Below, in pieces: positions 40,801-50,174 of a stretch of DNA of 64,000 nucleotides (positions are counted from its first letter, which is position 1; each line of letters opens with the position of its first letter). Made by a program: the position numbers and the translations under genes. Source of the stretch: Fibrisoma montanum (GTDB taxonomy: Bacteria; Bacteroidota; Bacteroidia; Cytophagales; Spirosomataceae); the NCBI RefSeq assembly GCF_003583365.1, contig NZ_QXED01000018.1, positions 24,883 to 88,882 of the forward strand, read 5' to 3'. Below the pieces are notes generated by a model. That model was not told the origin of the DNA and ran no database searches. It saw only the letters and a list, made by a program, of their open reading frames with translations.

Positions 40801-41691
40801 ATGAGCGCACAGAAAGAAGCCAAATTTGACATTTATGAATTCATCAATGAACAGGTAGTTAAGCAATTAGAGAAAGGCGTTTTGCCCTGGCGCAAGCCGT
40901 GGAAAGTGGCTATTGTAGAAGGACAGCAATACACCGTACCCCACAACTACGCAACGAAACGCCCTTATACCGGCGTTAACGCTTTCCTATTGGCTCTTAC
41001 CCCCTACCGTACACCGATGTTTCTGACCTTCAATCAAGTAAAGGAGTTGGGCGGCATGGTAAAAACAGGGGCAGCCAGTTTACCCATTGTTTTCTGGAAA
41101 CCAATCAGGGTGAAAGGGGAAAAGGGCAAGGAAGAGGATAAATTGGTACTACGGTACTACCGAGTGTTCAATATTGAGGATACCACGCTACCCGTAGAGA
41201 TTAAAGACCCGGAACAGAAGCCGGAGCCGGTTGTCATTGATGCGTGTCAGCGAATTGTTGACCAGATGCCAAACTGCCCCCATGTGGTGAGTAATGACCC
41301 GGCGCGGTGCTACTACACGCCGTTTTTAGATGTGGTGAACATGGCCCCCGCGCAGAACTTCAAGAAAGCAGAGGATTATTACAGTGTCCTATTTCATGAA
41401 CTGGTACACGCAACCGGCCACAGCAGCCGATTAAACCGGGCCGAGATTTCCGAAATGGCTTCATTCGGTTCGCAGACGTACAGCAAAGAAGAGTTAACCG
41501 CCGAGTTAGGCGCGGCTTACCTCTGTGGCGTTACCGGCATCAGTGCCATTACCATCGACAACAGTAGTGCCTATATTAGTGGCTGGCTGAACAAGCTACG
41601 GGGAGACAAACGGTTTTTCTTTGAAGCCGCCCAGAAAGCACAGAAGGCCGCTAACTACATTCAGAACCTCAACCCGCAATACGAAGCCTAA
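40801..41691 (+). CDS. ardC: ArdC-type antirestriction protein (zincin-like)
   Basis: 296-residue anti-restriction protein, expected to act in the new host just after transfer. The N-terminal ssDNA-binding ArdC_N region spans about 8-130 (GVLPWRKPWK, RPYTGVNAFLL). The C-terminal metallopeptidase-like domain carries HELVHATGH with a later Glu in YSKEELTAELGAAYLCG. It begins a rightward run into mobilisation genes, the usual leading-region arrangement, and follows two GC-rich hairpins. Confidence 0.92.
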   Translation: MSAQKEAKFDIYEFINEQVVKQLEKGVLPWRKPWKVAIVEGQQYTVPHNYATKRPYTGVNAFLLALTPYRTPMFLTFNQVKELGGMVKTGAASLPIVFWKPIRVKGEKGKEEDKLVLRYYRVFNIEDTTLPVEIKDPEQKPEPVVIDACQRIVDQMPNCPHVVSNDPARCYYTPFLDVVNMAPAQNFKKAEDYYSVLFHELVHATGHSSRLNRAEISEMASFGSQTYSKEELTAELGAAYLCGVTGISAITIDNSSAYISGWLNKLRGDKRFFFEAAQKAQKAANYIQNLNPQYEA

Positions 41692-41749
41692 ACCTCTCCC
41701 CTACTGCCTGCCTTTTCAGAGGTGGGCAGTAGGACAAATTTTTAGAACA

Positions 41750-42100
41750 ATGGAACAGTACAACATGAAATTCATTGCCCCAAATCGGTATCCGAGCGAA
41801 TGCCAGATTACCATTTATCGGCAATCGGGCATTGTGATCGCAACAGACATCGACAAAGGCATGAGCGTTACGAACGCCTGTGCCGAGATTGCTAACGAGG
41901 TGGTCAGGCAATACGGAATCAATCCGCAACGGATGATTTTTATCGAGCAATACCGTCCCGGTCGGCCAGATCAGACGACTGATTTGGTTAGGTTCGACTT
42001 TGCCGATGGCAAGGCTTTTCGGCATCCCGATTGGACGCATATACCCCCGGACGACTTTAAAAAAATGATTCAGATTGCTGAAGAAACTGAGGAGACGTAG
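41750..42100 (+). CDS. Hypothetical leading-region protein
   Basis: 116 residues starting at ATG (MEQYNMKF); the longer frame overlaps ardC out of phase and is discarded. Conserved-looking patches are TNACAEIANEVVRQYG and VRFDFADGKAFRHPDW. No recognised family. A hairpin with stem CCTACTGCC lies between it and ardC, and a 16-bp-arm hairpin follows it. Confidence 0.6.
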   Translation: MEQYNMKFIAPNRYPSECQITIYRQSGIVIATDIDKGMSVTNACAEIANEVVRQYGINPQRMIFIEQYRPGRPDQTTDLVRFDFADGKAFRHPDWTHIPPDDFKKMIQIAEETEET

Positions 42101-42106
42101 CCGTTT

Positions 42107-42150
42107 TATGCTAAGATAGTATAATATTGTTATCATACTATCTTAGCATA
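42107..42150. terminator. 16-bp-arm hairpin after the leading-region gene
   Basis: Perfect arms TATGCTAAGATAGTAT and complement with a 12-base loop, seven bases after the stop codon; followed by a T-rich stretch. Likely a terminator of the ardC unit. Confidence 0.6.
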
Positions 42151-42286
42151 CTATTATATTTTTTAATCATTTTACTCCGTTTAGGTAACGTTATAACAAG
42201 AAAAATACCGTTTAAACGATTTAAACAAAGGGTTTACGTGATTTTGTCTGTTCTTTACAGTTCCAAATCACTAATCTTTGCTGTTC

Positions 42287-42730
42287 ATGCTAACGGCTGT
42301 TTCCCCCGTCAAGCGTAAATTAATTGATATTGTCAGAACCTATCAGGGTTTATTGAAGCGGGTTGATGGCTATTTGAAACAGGATTTGGAACACCCAGAA
42401 ATAGCCGCTTATTTAGGATTGAGCCTAACCAACTACTACACAAAACGGCGGGGTGAGCGGAGGTTTTCGTATCAGGATGTTCGCTTACTTCTTGAGCGAT
42501 TCGGTACCCAAGAGGAAATGACACAGTACAGAGAATTCATTGAGGTGCGGGATAACATTTATAACTGCCTACAGGATTCACACGTACCGTTAGTTCAATA
42601 CCGCCGACTACTAAATCTGCAACATTACCGGGATTTGGCCCGACGACGAGACCACCCGGATACCTGGCGGATAGAAGACCTGGAGTTAGTTGGGCAGTTC
42701 ATGGAGTCAATAGCGTATTGCATCGACTAA
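42287..42730 (+). CDS. Hypothetical helical protein
   Basis: 147 residues from ATG (MLTAVSPVKRKL). Mostly alpha-helical; AAYLGLSLTNYYTKRRGERRFSYQDV looks like a possible DNA-binding helix-turn-helix with a basic stretch. It stands alone between the ardC region and the mobilisation genes. A regulatory role in mobilisation is conceivable but unproven. Confidence 0.55.
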   Translation: MLTAVSPVKRKLIDIVRTYQGLLKRVDGYLKQDLEHPEIAAYLGLSLTNYYTKRRGERRFSYQDVRLLLERFGTQEEMTQYREFIEVRDNIYNCLQDSHVPLVQYRRLLNLQHYRDLARRRDHPDTWRIEDLELVGQFMESIAYCID

Positions 42731-42994
42731 ACACGGGTGTTTACTTTCACGCGCTACCCGTTTCAGTAAATCATCAAATTCATGTAATTTCGTTAGCCTA
42801 TTGAGTCAATAGGAGCAGTAGCTATTTTGCTTTTTTGTCGATAGCAAGATAGAAACTCATAACCCATTGATTGCCAAATCAATAGACGACTCAATATTTT
42901 AAAATAGTGTACAGATAATATATTAAGCTGCTGTCATACAGTTAGTTATCTTATCGAAGTTGTACACTTTACACCGTAAGTGCCTGATTTTTAG
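42731..42994. other. Intergenic region, candidate oriT
   Basis: 264 bases without a gene, directly upstream of the mobilisation genes. Contains a 17-bp palindrome CCTATTGAGTCAATAGG (42797-42813) and further short inverted repeats (TTGATT / AATCAA near 42866). Transfer origins usually lie at this position and contain such repeats; the nick site cannot be assigned. Confidence 0.45.
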
Positions 42995-43519
42995 ATGGAG
43001 CGAGAAACTGTGAAGATTGACGCGGAAGTGGCTCAACGCGCCCGCGATCAGGTCAAGAAATTAAACCAGAAGTTGGCCCGAAAAAAAGGGCCAGGCAAAC
43101 CTCAAAAAATTACGCTCAACGAGTATCTAAGCAAGGCCGTTGACCATTACATCGAGTTAGGATACGACCCCAGCCGGGAGGACGACAAGAACCCGTTGAA
43201 GGAAACCGTCGTCCGCACCACCGACCGGATCATTACGTATCTGCAAAGCCACGAAAAGTGGTACATGGAACCGGTCAGGCAGCATCTTGAAAAAGTAGAT
43301 GCTCGCTTGGAGCAGTCGGAATTGCCCGGTGCAGCAGAGCCACCGACCGATCTAAAATTTATCAAAGAGATGAGTTTGTTCAGTTACCTGACGAGTGATT
43401 TGGTGCTGAATCTTCTGTTTCATCAGTACCGCGATGCCCCCGACGATTTAGCCGAAATCCAGACGTGGGCGGCTAAACGGTATCAGGAGCGGTACGACGA
43501 ATTGATGCAGAAATATTGA
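42995..43519 (+). CDS. BfmA/BtgA-family mobilisation protein
   Basis: Relaxosome accessory protein of 174 residues. The N-terminus (VKIDAEVAQRARDQVKKLN and ITLNEYLSKAVDHYIE) looks like a ribbon-helix-helix DNA-binding segment. The C-terminal half is helical with a conserved LFSYLTSDLVLNLLFH. It probably binds oriT and helps the relaxase encoded 68 bases downstream. Confidence 0.85.
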   Translation: MERETVKIDAEVAQRARDQVKKLNQKLARKKGPGKPQKITLNEYLSKAVDHYIELGYDPSREDDKNPLKETVVRTTDRIITYLQSHEKWYMEPVRQHLEKVDARLEQSELPGAAEPPTDLKFIKEMSLFSYLTSDLVLNLLFHQYRDAPDDLAEIQTWAAKRYQERYDELMQKY

Positions 43520-43587
43520 TACACTATGATACTGTACTGTTGAATTATTAAAATATTGGTATCACAGTAAAATGATATACTAATTGC

Positions 43588-44787
43588 ATGGTGATTCGTG
43601 TACTGCCAGCCAGTAAGGGAGGCATCTACTCAAATGCTGGCTCGTCCCATTTTTTAGTCAACTATCTCGAACACGAAACGCGGGAAGAAAAGCAGTCGGA
43701 TAAGGCTATCTTTTTCGACCAGCAACGCGAGGGTATCCGAGCCGAGGAAGTTCAGGAACGCATCGACGCAAACGTAAAAGGAGTGCAGAAAGGCAAACCC
43801 CTGTTTCATTCCTTAGTCATTTCGCCAAGCCAGGATGAGATAAGGCATCTGAACGATGATCCCGACAAGTTGCAGGTGTACACCCGTCAGGTGATGGAAA
43901 ACTACGCGGCCAACTTTACCCGGAAGCGTAGAGAGCCGTTGACGAGTGACAACCTTGTCTGGTACGCGACTATTCATAGGAGCCGCCATTATTCAGGGTT
44001 GGACGATGCCGTACAGACAGGGCAAGCGCAATCCCGGCAGCGAAAGGAGGGGGAGCAAACGCACATTCATGTCATCGTATCGGCGCGGGATAAAACCATG
44101 AGCAGATCACTACATCCTGATGCCGGCAGTAGCCAGTTTAATTACAAAGCCTGGCTTCAAAAGAATCACAGGGACTTTGAGCAAACGTTTGGCTACAAGA
44201 CAACGGTAACAGAGAAACAACATCAGGAGCGGTTAGAAAAGCAGATCGCCCGGCTGGATCGAGCGGGCTTGTCTCTTGACCGCGAACGAATGATGGCCAT
44301 TGGCCGACACCATGCGTATTCAACTGATTTCTGGAAAGGCATGAGTCAGGTAGAGCGGGGGATAAAGCAGGGGAGCATCTTTACGGCTAACCAGGCATAT
44401 GACCGGCTGAATTCAGCGACTGAGCCGAAATCAAAAAACGCCCGGCATCAGGCAGGAGATAGACAGGCTATTCAATCGTATATCCCAACCATTGGAACTC
44501 AATCTGAACGAGCTACGAACCGTCAGTCAGTATCGACAAAACTAATTGCCCCAGTTGAAGAAAAAACCAGACGGGTTAACACTGCTTCAGCCGAACCGAA
44601 GCCGTTGGCCAGTAATTCAGCCAAAACAGAACTAACGAAATCAACCAACAAACAGGAAGTTAAACCAAGCCGTACCGACCTAAGCCCGCTGATCAGTGCG
44701 CTCCGATTCGAGGGTGTACCGGAAACAGGGGAACACGCCCGCACTCAGGACGACGATTACCGTCGGCGATTGAAACGTCGGCGATAA
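43588..44787 (+). CDS. Relaxase (BtgB/MobB-like, DUF5712)
   Basis: 399-residue DNA-nicking protein for plasmid transfer. Residues 1-220 match the relaxase domain of the Bacteroidota BtgB/DUF5712 type, with LFHSLVISPSQDEI and the metal-binding HxH of GEQTHIHVIVSARDK. The catalytic Tyr is probably in ENYAANF or LVWYATIH, but I cannot decide which. The C-terminal 150 residues are Ser/Thr/Lys-rich and probably flexible. Confidence 0.87.
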   Translation: MVIRVLPASKGGIYSNAGSSHFLVNYLEHETREEKQSDKAIFFDQQREGIRAEEVQERIDANVKGVQKGKPLFHSLVISPSQDEIRHLNDDPDKLQVYTRQVMENYAANFTRKRREPLTSDNLVWYATIHRSRHYSGLDDAVQTGQAQSRQRKEGEQTHIHVIVSARDKTMSRSLHPDAGSSQFNYKAWLQKNHRDFEQTFGYKTTVTEKQHQERLEKQIARLDRAGLSLDRERMMAIGRHHAYSTDFWKGMSQVERGIKQGSIFTANQAYDRLNSATEPKSKNARHQAGDRQAIQSYIPTIGTQSERATNRQSVSTKLIAPVEEKTRRVNTASAEPKPLASNSAKTELTKSTNKQEVKPSRTDLSPLISALRFEGVPETGEHARTQDDDYRRRLKRRR

Positions 44788-44844
44788 AGTCTCGTTTTGC
44801 CAAGTGCTACCTACACTGATACGCTTGACCCAACAAATGATTCG

Positions 44845-46746
44845 ATGAACCAGAACCGTAACGCCGTACTATTATTGGTCTCCCTCGTCGCCCTGCTGAT
44901 AGGAGGGGAATACTTTTTACTCTTGCACGTTGCGCCGAGTGATGCAGCCTGGTACACCAAATTGTTGAATCTATACATGAAAGGCGGTTGGCTCTTTCGG
45001 ATGCTGTTTGCCTTGGTGATCCCGATGGCCTTCGCCTTACCCGACGACACTAAAAGCTACCGAGAATTACGAAAGGACAAACGCCCGTCGATGAAAGTAC
45101 AGCTCGTGGCACTGTTAGGCTACCTTGTCGGTGTAGCCCTGTTGGGTATGGCACACCGGTTTCCGTACCAATTCGCTTACATTGTGCCGGTAGGGGCGGG
45201 GGTAAGCACCCTGTTTGGCATCGGTGTCGGGTTCTGGCTATTGCGCCCACAGCCCAAGCGACCGATTACTGAAGACCGGAAAGCCGGTGTATCAAAAAAA
45301 GGGTTCCAGTTTCGCACGATGTCGGGCGGCTGGATCAAAATACCTAACCCATTTCGGGGAGTGTTCATTACGGGTGGTCCCGGTTCCGGGAAATCGGAGT
45401 CGTTGGCCAAGCCGTTTATCCGGCAGGCCCTCGCGCAGAACTATTGCGGTATCCTTTACGATGTCAAGTTTCCTGAGCTGACAAAGTATGCCTACCACTA
45501 CCGCAAGCTGAACCCTACTGCAACGACGCGCTTCTGTATCCTCAATTTTCAGGATATGAACCGGACGCACCGGCTCAACCCGATTGCGCCGGATAACTTG
45601 CCGACTATCACCTACGCAGAAGAATACGCTCTCGCATTGCTCAAAAATCTGCAACAAGAAATCATAGAGAAGCAAGACTTTTGGTCGCGTTCCTGCACGG
45701 CGGTCTTAACGGGTCTGATTTGGTACTTACGAAAGCACCATCCGGCCCAATGTACTTTACCGCATGTGGTAACGCTAATCACAAAAATGCCCTATGACAA
45801 ACTGATGACTCTTCTCGGAAGCGACTCAGAATGTTTGAGCTATGTAATGAGTGTTATTACAGCTATCGGTAACAAGTCCGCCGATCAGCTATCAGGAGTT
45901 GTAGGTACGTTGCAGAACACACTGGCAAAGCTGGCCACGCCCGAAGTGTTCTGGGTCATGTCGGCTACTGACGAGGGATTCAGCATGGACCTCAACAACC
46001 CCGATAAGCCAATTTTCCTGTGTTTGGGTGGCGACCGCGAAGTGATGGATTCACTACGGCCATTATTGGGGCTATACAGTACGGTCGCCCTGAAGCGCAT
46101 GAACCGGCAGGGCAAGCACCATTCTATTCTGTTGCTGGACGAGGCCCCTACCATCTACATACCCAACTTCGAGCAGATCCCCGCTACGGGCCGTAGTTCG
46201 CAGATTGCGACGGTATATATGTGTCAGGATTTATCGCAGGTTCGCAAGTACTACGGCGAGAAGGAAAGCCAGATGATTTTGGGAACCCTCAGCAACCAGT
46301 TCTATGGAGCTGTGTCGAGCGCAGAAACCGCCAAATACGTCAGTCAGTTGATCGGCAAACATGAGGTTATCACGCCGGAAGAATCCCGTGACAATAGCCC
46401 TGCGTTTGACCTCGGCAGCCTGTTCGACGGGCGACACCAGCCGCAACGGGGCCGCAGCACCATCAGTTACCGCAAACAAGAACGCCCGATTGTCAACCCC
46501 GAAGACTTGCATGAATTTGACAAAGGCGAATTTATCGGCTTCACCGTCGAGTCGAAGCAGGGCCGTTTTTGGGGACGGATCGCACTCGAACCAGATGAGC
46601 AGCCTATCAAAAACCTACCCAATTTCTCCGGGCAGCACGATTTACAGTTGAACATGGATAGCATTGTGCTGGATTGCGCGACGATTTTAGGTCTTGATGA
46701 TGTTGCAGTCGCCAACCTGCTTTCTGTTGAAAAAACCATTAGCTAA
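44845..46746 (+). CDS. Type IV coupling protein (TraG/VirD4-like)
   Basis: Inner-membrane ATPase that hands the relaxase-DNA complex to the secretion channel; about 633 residues from ATG MNQNRNAV (a TTG 48 bases upstream is less likely). About four N-terminal helices, then Walker A FITGGPGSGKSESL and Walker B SILLLDEAPTIY, plus conserved YMCQDLSQVRKYYG. The ATG lies 57 bases after the relaxase stop, so relaxase and coupling protein form one mobilisation operon. Confidence 0.92.
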   Translation: MNQNRNAVLLLVSLVALLIGGEYFLLLHVAPSDAAWYTKLLNLYMKGGWLFRMLFALVIPMAFALPDDTKSYRELRKDKRPSMKVQLVALLGYLVGVALLGMAHRFPYQFAYIVPVGAGVSTLFGIGVGFWLLRPQPKRPITEDRKAGVSKKGFQFRTMSGGWIKIPNPFRGVFITGGPGSGKSESLAKPFIRQALAQNYCGILYDVKFPELTKYAYHYRKLNPTATTRFCILNFQDMNRTHRLNPIAPDNLPTITYAEEYALALLKNLQQEIIEKQDFWSRSCTAVLTGLIWYLRKHHPAQCTLPHVVTLITKMPYDKLMTLLGSDSECLSYVMSVITAIGNKSADQLSGVVGTLQNTLAKLATPEVFWVMSATDEGFSMDLNNPDKPIFLCLGGDREVMDSLRPLLGLYSTVALKRMNRQGKHHSILLLDEAPTIYIPNFEQIPATGRSSQIATVYMCQDLSQVRKYYGEKESQMILGTLSNQFYGAVSSAETAKYVSQLIGKHEVITPEESRDNSPAFDLGSLFDGRHQPQRGRSTISYRKQERPIVNPEDLHEFDKGEFIGFTVESKQGRFWGRIALEPDEQPIKNLPNFSGQHDLQLNMDSIVLDCATILGLDDVAVANLLSVEKTIS

Positions 46747-46801
46747 AACCTAAAAATGTCTCTATTTAGGTGTAATTTTGGGTTTTAAATCAATCGACTT
46801 T

Positions 46802-47011
46802 ATGGAGAATATACAAGGAGATAAGTTAGGACCGCACGTCACGGTAACGCCCGAAGCCCTTGTAGTGGACTTCGATGCCATTCGGGAGGAAACCATTGAG
46901 CGGTACGGCTTCGCCGAGAAACCTGCTGAAGAGCCGTGGATTATAGGCAAGTTGAGCCGCGAAGATTTTGCCATTATGAAGGAAGAAGAGGAGAGAGAAG
47001 AAGGCAATTAG
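46802..47011 (+). CDS. Small acidic hypothetical protein
   Basis: 69-residue protein (MENIQGDKLGPHV) ending in a run of Glu. Unknown function. Placed between the coupling protein and the NTase-primase fusion with small gaps, so likely an operon member. Confidence 0.55.
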   Translation: MENIQGDKLGPHVTVTPEALVVDFDAIREETIERYGFAEKPAEEPWIIGKLSREDFAIMKEEEEREEGN

Positions 47012-47031
47012 CAACAGCACCGAATTAATCA

Positions 47032-48945
47032 ATGACCCGCGATCAGGAGGAGTTTTTGCAGGTGCTCAATAGGCACCAAGTGGAGTATGTTGTCATCGGG
47101 GGAAAAGCAGTCCAATCCTACGGTAGTACCCGCAAGGCCGATGACATTGATGTTTGGATAAATCCATCGGCTGACAACGCCAATAAGATGGTATCGTCGG
47201 TTAAAGAGTTCTTGGGGGCCAATATGCACCCCCGCGATTTTACCGATGATAAAATTGTGTATTTCGGGCGAAACCCGTATCGGATCGACATTCACAAGGA
47301 CGTACCGGGTCTGGGTCAGTTTCCCGACCATCACCCAAACCGTGTTCCGGCCCGCACTAAAGACGGCACCGACTACACGGTTGTTTCGCCCCACGATCTG
47401 GTTGCCAGTAAGAAAGCTGCCGGGCGACCGAAAGACTTACAGGACATTGCGTATATAGAGGAGCGTGTATTGGGAATCGCTCGTCAGCCAGAGCGGTCGA
47501 AGACAGACCAGACAACTTATGAACCGCGCAAGGTTGACTTTGAGGAGTTTAAGCAGCGTATCAACTTAGTCGAATACGCAATGGATCAGGGCTATATCAA
47601 AGACCGGCAACGTAGTGGGGGCAATTCAGTATCTCTGTATAAAGACGACGCTGGTGGACGTGAGCGGATTGTGGTCAACAAAAATCAGCGGGGTGGAGTG
47701 GATCTCTATTTTAACCCCAATGATGGCTATGATAAAGGGTCGGTCGTGCAGTTTCAGCATCGGCGCGGTACAGGAGAGTGGAAAGACACCATCGAAACCC
47801 TGCAACGTTACTTGGGCGAGATGCCTCAGCAGCAACGCCCGGCGCGTGGCAGCGGTCAACCGTCCACCCCACCGCCTGCCGATCAACCGGCACCTACCCG
47901 CGAACAGGCCGTTGTGCGTAGTTTCGACCTGAAGCCGCTAACTGACGACACATACCTGAGAGGACGGGGGCTGTCACCGGCGACGGTTAACGCACCGGAG
48001 TTTGAGAACGCAGTATTCAACCGATCATACTTCGACCGCAGCCGGGGCAAGCAGTACACTAATACTGTATTCCCAATCAAGAATGAGCAGGGAACGGTGG
48101 CCATCATCGTGCGGAACGATGGGTTGAAAATGGTTGAAGGGCCGCGCGGTGACGGTATCTGGATTTCTAATCCGAAGGTCATCGAACCCGGTGGCCGCGC
48201 GGACCGGATGGTCATCGCTGAAAACCCTATTGACGCAATGAGCTTTCACCAGCTAAAACCATCGGTAGAAGGGGAAAAAAGGTTGTACATTGGTACAGCA
48301 GGTCAACTGTCAACGGGCGCACCCGATACAGTGCAGAAGCTAATCGACCGTTACCAGCCCAAACAGATTGTGATGGCCAACGACAACGATAACGGCGGTT
48401 TTCGCAACAACATCAACCTCGTTGGCCGGTTGCGGTATCCGGGTGTTGAAGAGAGCAACAATATTCAGGCGCAATTGTCCATGCCGACACCGAGCCAGTT
48501 ACGGTTAACGGTGTCAGTCAGCTACCCCGATCAGGCGACGGGTAAACAGCAGGTGCAGCAACTTACCGAGCGGTTTTCGACGGCCCTCAACAAAAATACT
48601 CCAGACGATGAGCCGGAGGCCCGCATCAGCGTAAAGGGGTGGCAGGGGAACCGTACCGAGTTTGAAGTTTCGATGCCCAATACCCGACAGAACCTGATCC
48701 GGACACAAAACGAATTAGTAGCGGCCAAAGGCTTGAACGAGGTGATTGCCATAAAGCTACCCGTCCATAAGGACTTCACGGAGGACGTACAACGGAATGA
48801 AAAACTGACACTACCCGCCCTGCCCGGCGAAGCCAAACAGCAGGTGGCGCAGAACCAACCCGCCGAAAGCCCGAAGATGATGCCCAAATTCGATATGCCT
48901 GTTTTGTCGAACGGCCATAATACTCCAACCGGAATGAAGCGATGA
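47032..48945 (+). CDS. Nucleotidyltransferase fused to DUF3991/Toprim primase-like protein
   Basis: 637-residue fusion. Residues 1-150 form a minimal nucleotidyltransferase: YVVIGGKAVQSYG, DxD in DDIDVWI (38/40), third Asp in RIDIHKD, and the family tail KKAAGRPKDLQDIAYIE. Residues 165-265 resemble the DUF3991 N-terminal part of plasmid primases (VDLYFNPNDGYDKGSVVQF), then a Pro-rich linker. A Toprim domain follows at about 295-460, with Glu397 in VIAENPIDAMSFHQL and DxD in VMANDNDNGG. The last 170 residues are unassigned. Toprim proteins of this kind prime or process plasmid DNA in transfer; the added NTase could modify nucleotides, tRNA or protein. Confidence 0.82.
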   Translation: MTRDQEEFLQVLNRHQVEYVVIGGKAVQSYGSTRKADDIDVWINPSADNANKMVSSVKEFLGANMHPRDFTDDKIVYFGRNPYRIDIHKDVPGLGQFPDHHPNRVPARTKDGTDYTVVSPHDLVASKKAAGRPKDLQDIAYIEERVLGIARQPERSKTDQTTYEPRKVDFEEFKQRINLVEYAMDQGYIKDRQRSGGNSVSLYKDDAGGRERIVVNKNQRGGVDLYFNPNDGYDKGSVVQFQHRRGTGEWKDTIETLQRYLGEMPQQQRPARGSGQPSTPPPADQPAPTREQAVVRSFDLKPLTDDTYLRGRGLSPATVNAPEFENAVFNRSYFDRSRGKQYTNTVFPIKNEQGTVAIIVRNDGLKMVEGPRGDGIWISNPKVIEPGGRADRMVIAENPIDAMSFHQLKPSVEGEKRLYIGTAGQLSTGAPDTVQKLIDRYQPKQIVMANDNDNGGFRNNINLVGRLRYPGVEESNNIQAQLSMPTPSQLRLTVSVSYPDQATGKQQVQQLTERFSTALNKNTPDDEPEARISVKGWQGNRTEFEVSMPNTRQNLIRTQNELVAAKGLNEVIAIKLPVHKDFTEDVQRNEKLTLPALPGEAKQQVAQNQPAESPKMMPKFDMPVLSNGHNTPTGMKR

Positions 48946-49091
48946 TGAACCTGTCGATTCTCCTGCAAATGAACGTAGCAGAACGCATTGAGAAGGCCGC
49001 AATGCCTTATCTGTTAGGATTTTTACTGCTCGTGCTATTGTGGTTTGGTGGACGGATTTTGCTCGATTTTTTGTTAAGAAAGAGAGGATAA
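48942..49091 (+). CDS. 49-residue single-helix membrane protein
   Basis: MMNLSILLQMNVAERIEKAA, then a 20-residue hydrophobic helix (YLLGFLLLVLLWFGGRILL) and a basic end LLRKRG. The start overlaps the stop of the fusion gene by four bases (ATGA), and the exonuclease gene begins six bases later. Too small for standard gene callers, but coupling and composition support it. Function unknown. Confidence 0.62.
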   Translation: MMNLSILLQMNVAERIEKAAMPYLLGFLLLVLLWFGGRILLDFLLRKRG

Positions 49092-49097
49092 TCCGCT

Positions 49098-49694
49098 ATG
49101 ACCTACTTAATCATCGACACCGAAACCAACGGCCTGCCGCAGTCGTATCACCTACCTGTAACTGACCTGACCAACTGGCCCCGGCTTATTTCCGTAGCCT
49201 GGGGATTGTATGAGGAGGATGGTAAGGAACTATGCCGGCACTATGCGTTGGTGAAACCTGATGGCTACCGCTGGAATAAAGTAGCGCAGCAGATTCACCG
49301 CATAACGCCGGAGCAGGCCGAAACGAAAGGGCAGCCATTGACCGACGTGCTGAATCAGCTACGCCCGGCTATGGAACGAGCCGATGCCTGGGTAGGACAC
49401 AATATAGATTTGGACTACGGCGTAATTGGAGCCGAGTTTATACGGGCTGAACGATTGCAACCCGGACTGGATAGTCCGGGTCGGGTAGGAGAGTTCCCCA
49501 CCAGGCCGGTGCTCTGCACGATGGATGCCAGTGCGAAGGTAACGCCCAACCGGGAGCCAGTACGGTTAGACGAACTGTACCAGTTGCTGACGGGCAAAAA
49601 AATGAAAGGAATGCACGACGCTTCAGCCGATATGCTGGCTACAGTTCGCTGCTTTTTTGGACTTAAACAACGAGGATACTTTGAAACATCATAG
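49098..49694 (+). CDS. DnaQ-like 3'-5' exonuclease
   Basis: 198-residue DEDD-family nuclease. ExoI motif YLIIDTETNGLP, ExoII AWVGHNIDLDYGVI and ExoIII MHDASADMLATVRCFFGL (DEDDh type) are all present. Likely to trim or proofread DNA during transfer replication. Located in the mobilisation operon after the small membrane gene. Confidence 0.9.
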   Translation: MTYLIIDTETNGLPQSYHLPVTDLTNWPRLISVAWGLYEEDGKELCRHYALVKPDGYRWNKVAQQIHRITPEQAETKGQPLTDVLNQLRPAMERADAWVGHNIDLDYGVIGAEFIRAERLQPGLDSPGRVGEFPTRPVLCTMDASAKVTPNREPVRLDELYQLLTGKKMKGMHDASADMLATVRCFFGLKQRGYFETS

Positions 49695-50166
49695 ATTGAC
49701 TGGCCTGATCGTGGCCAGCTCAATTACATTAGCTGTGGCTGGATGCAACCAGGACGGTCCCACGCCCGATTTCCCGACGACGCGGGCCTACTACTCATTC
49801 CGTGTCTTTCGGCCTACTGATCCGCGCCAGCCCCGCAACGAAATTGGCTTCGATACGCTGACCTACCGTGCCGAGGATGGCAGCACCCGCACCCTGACGA
49901 ACCGGACAGTCTATTTCACGAACGAGTACGACACGACCATCTACGCCAACGTACCCGCCGACCGGGTACTGGAGGGCTATTTGTCGGCCCGCAAAGCGCA
50001 GAACGTCACTATCGAGGTGGGCCTAATCGACAAGTCAGGAGCGAAGCAGAAGCAAGATTACCGCTTAGTGGGCACCAACAATCAGGACCCGGCTGCGCTG
50101 GTGCCTGTTCGGGTGAGGGTGCGGAAGGAGGTTCCGTTAACGGATATAAATACTTTGAATCAGTGA
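49681..50166 (+). CDS. Putative lipoprotein of the transfer region
   Basis: About 161 residues with start taken at TTG 49681 (MKHHRLTGLIVASS), overlapping the exonuclease stop by 14 bases; a TTG further upstream gives a less plausible signal. The lipobox is LAVAGC. The rest is beta-rich and basic, with no recognised family. Possibly an outer-membrane component of conjugation, for example entry exclusion; this is a guess from size and place. Confidence 0.6.
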   Translation: MKHHRLTGLIVASSITLAVAGCNQDGPTPDFPTTRAYYSFRVFRPTDPRQPRNEIGFDTLTYRAEDGSTRTLTNRTVYFTNEYDTTIYANVPADRVLEGYLSARKAQNVTIEVGLIDKSGAKQKQDYRLVGTNNQDPAALVPVRVRVRKEVPLTDINTLNQ

Positions 50167-50174
50167 GATAGGTC

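Noticed and set aside
23020..43573. The 14-base string TATCACAGTAAAAT occurs after the origin-side gene (23020) and before the relaxase gene (43560), suggesting a shared site.
   Set aside because: The second copy lacks the inverted partner, and AT-rich 14-mers recur by chance at this window size.
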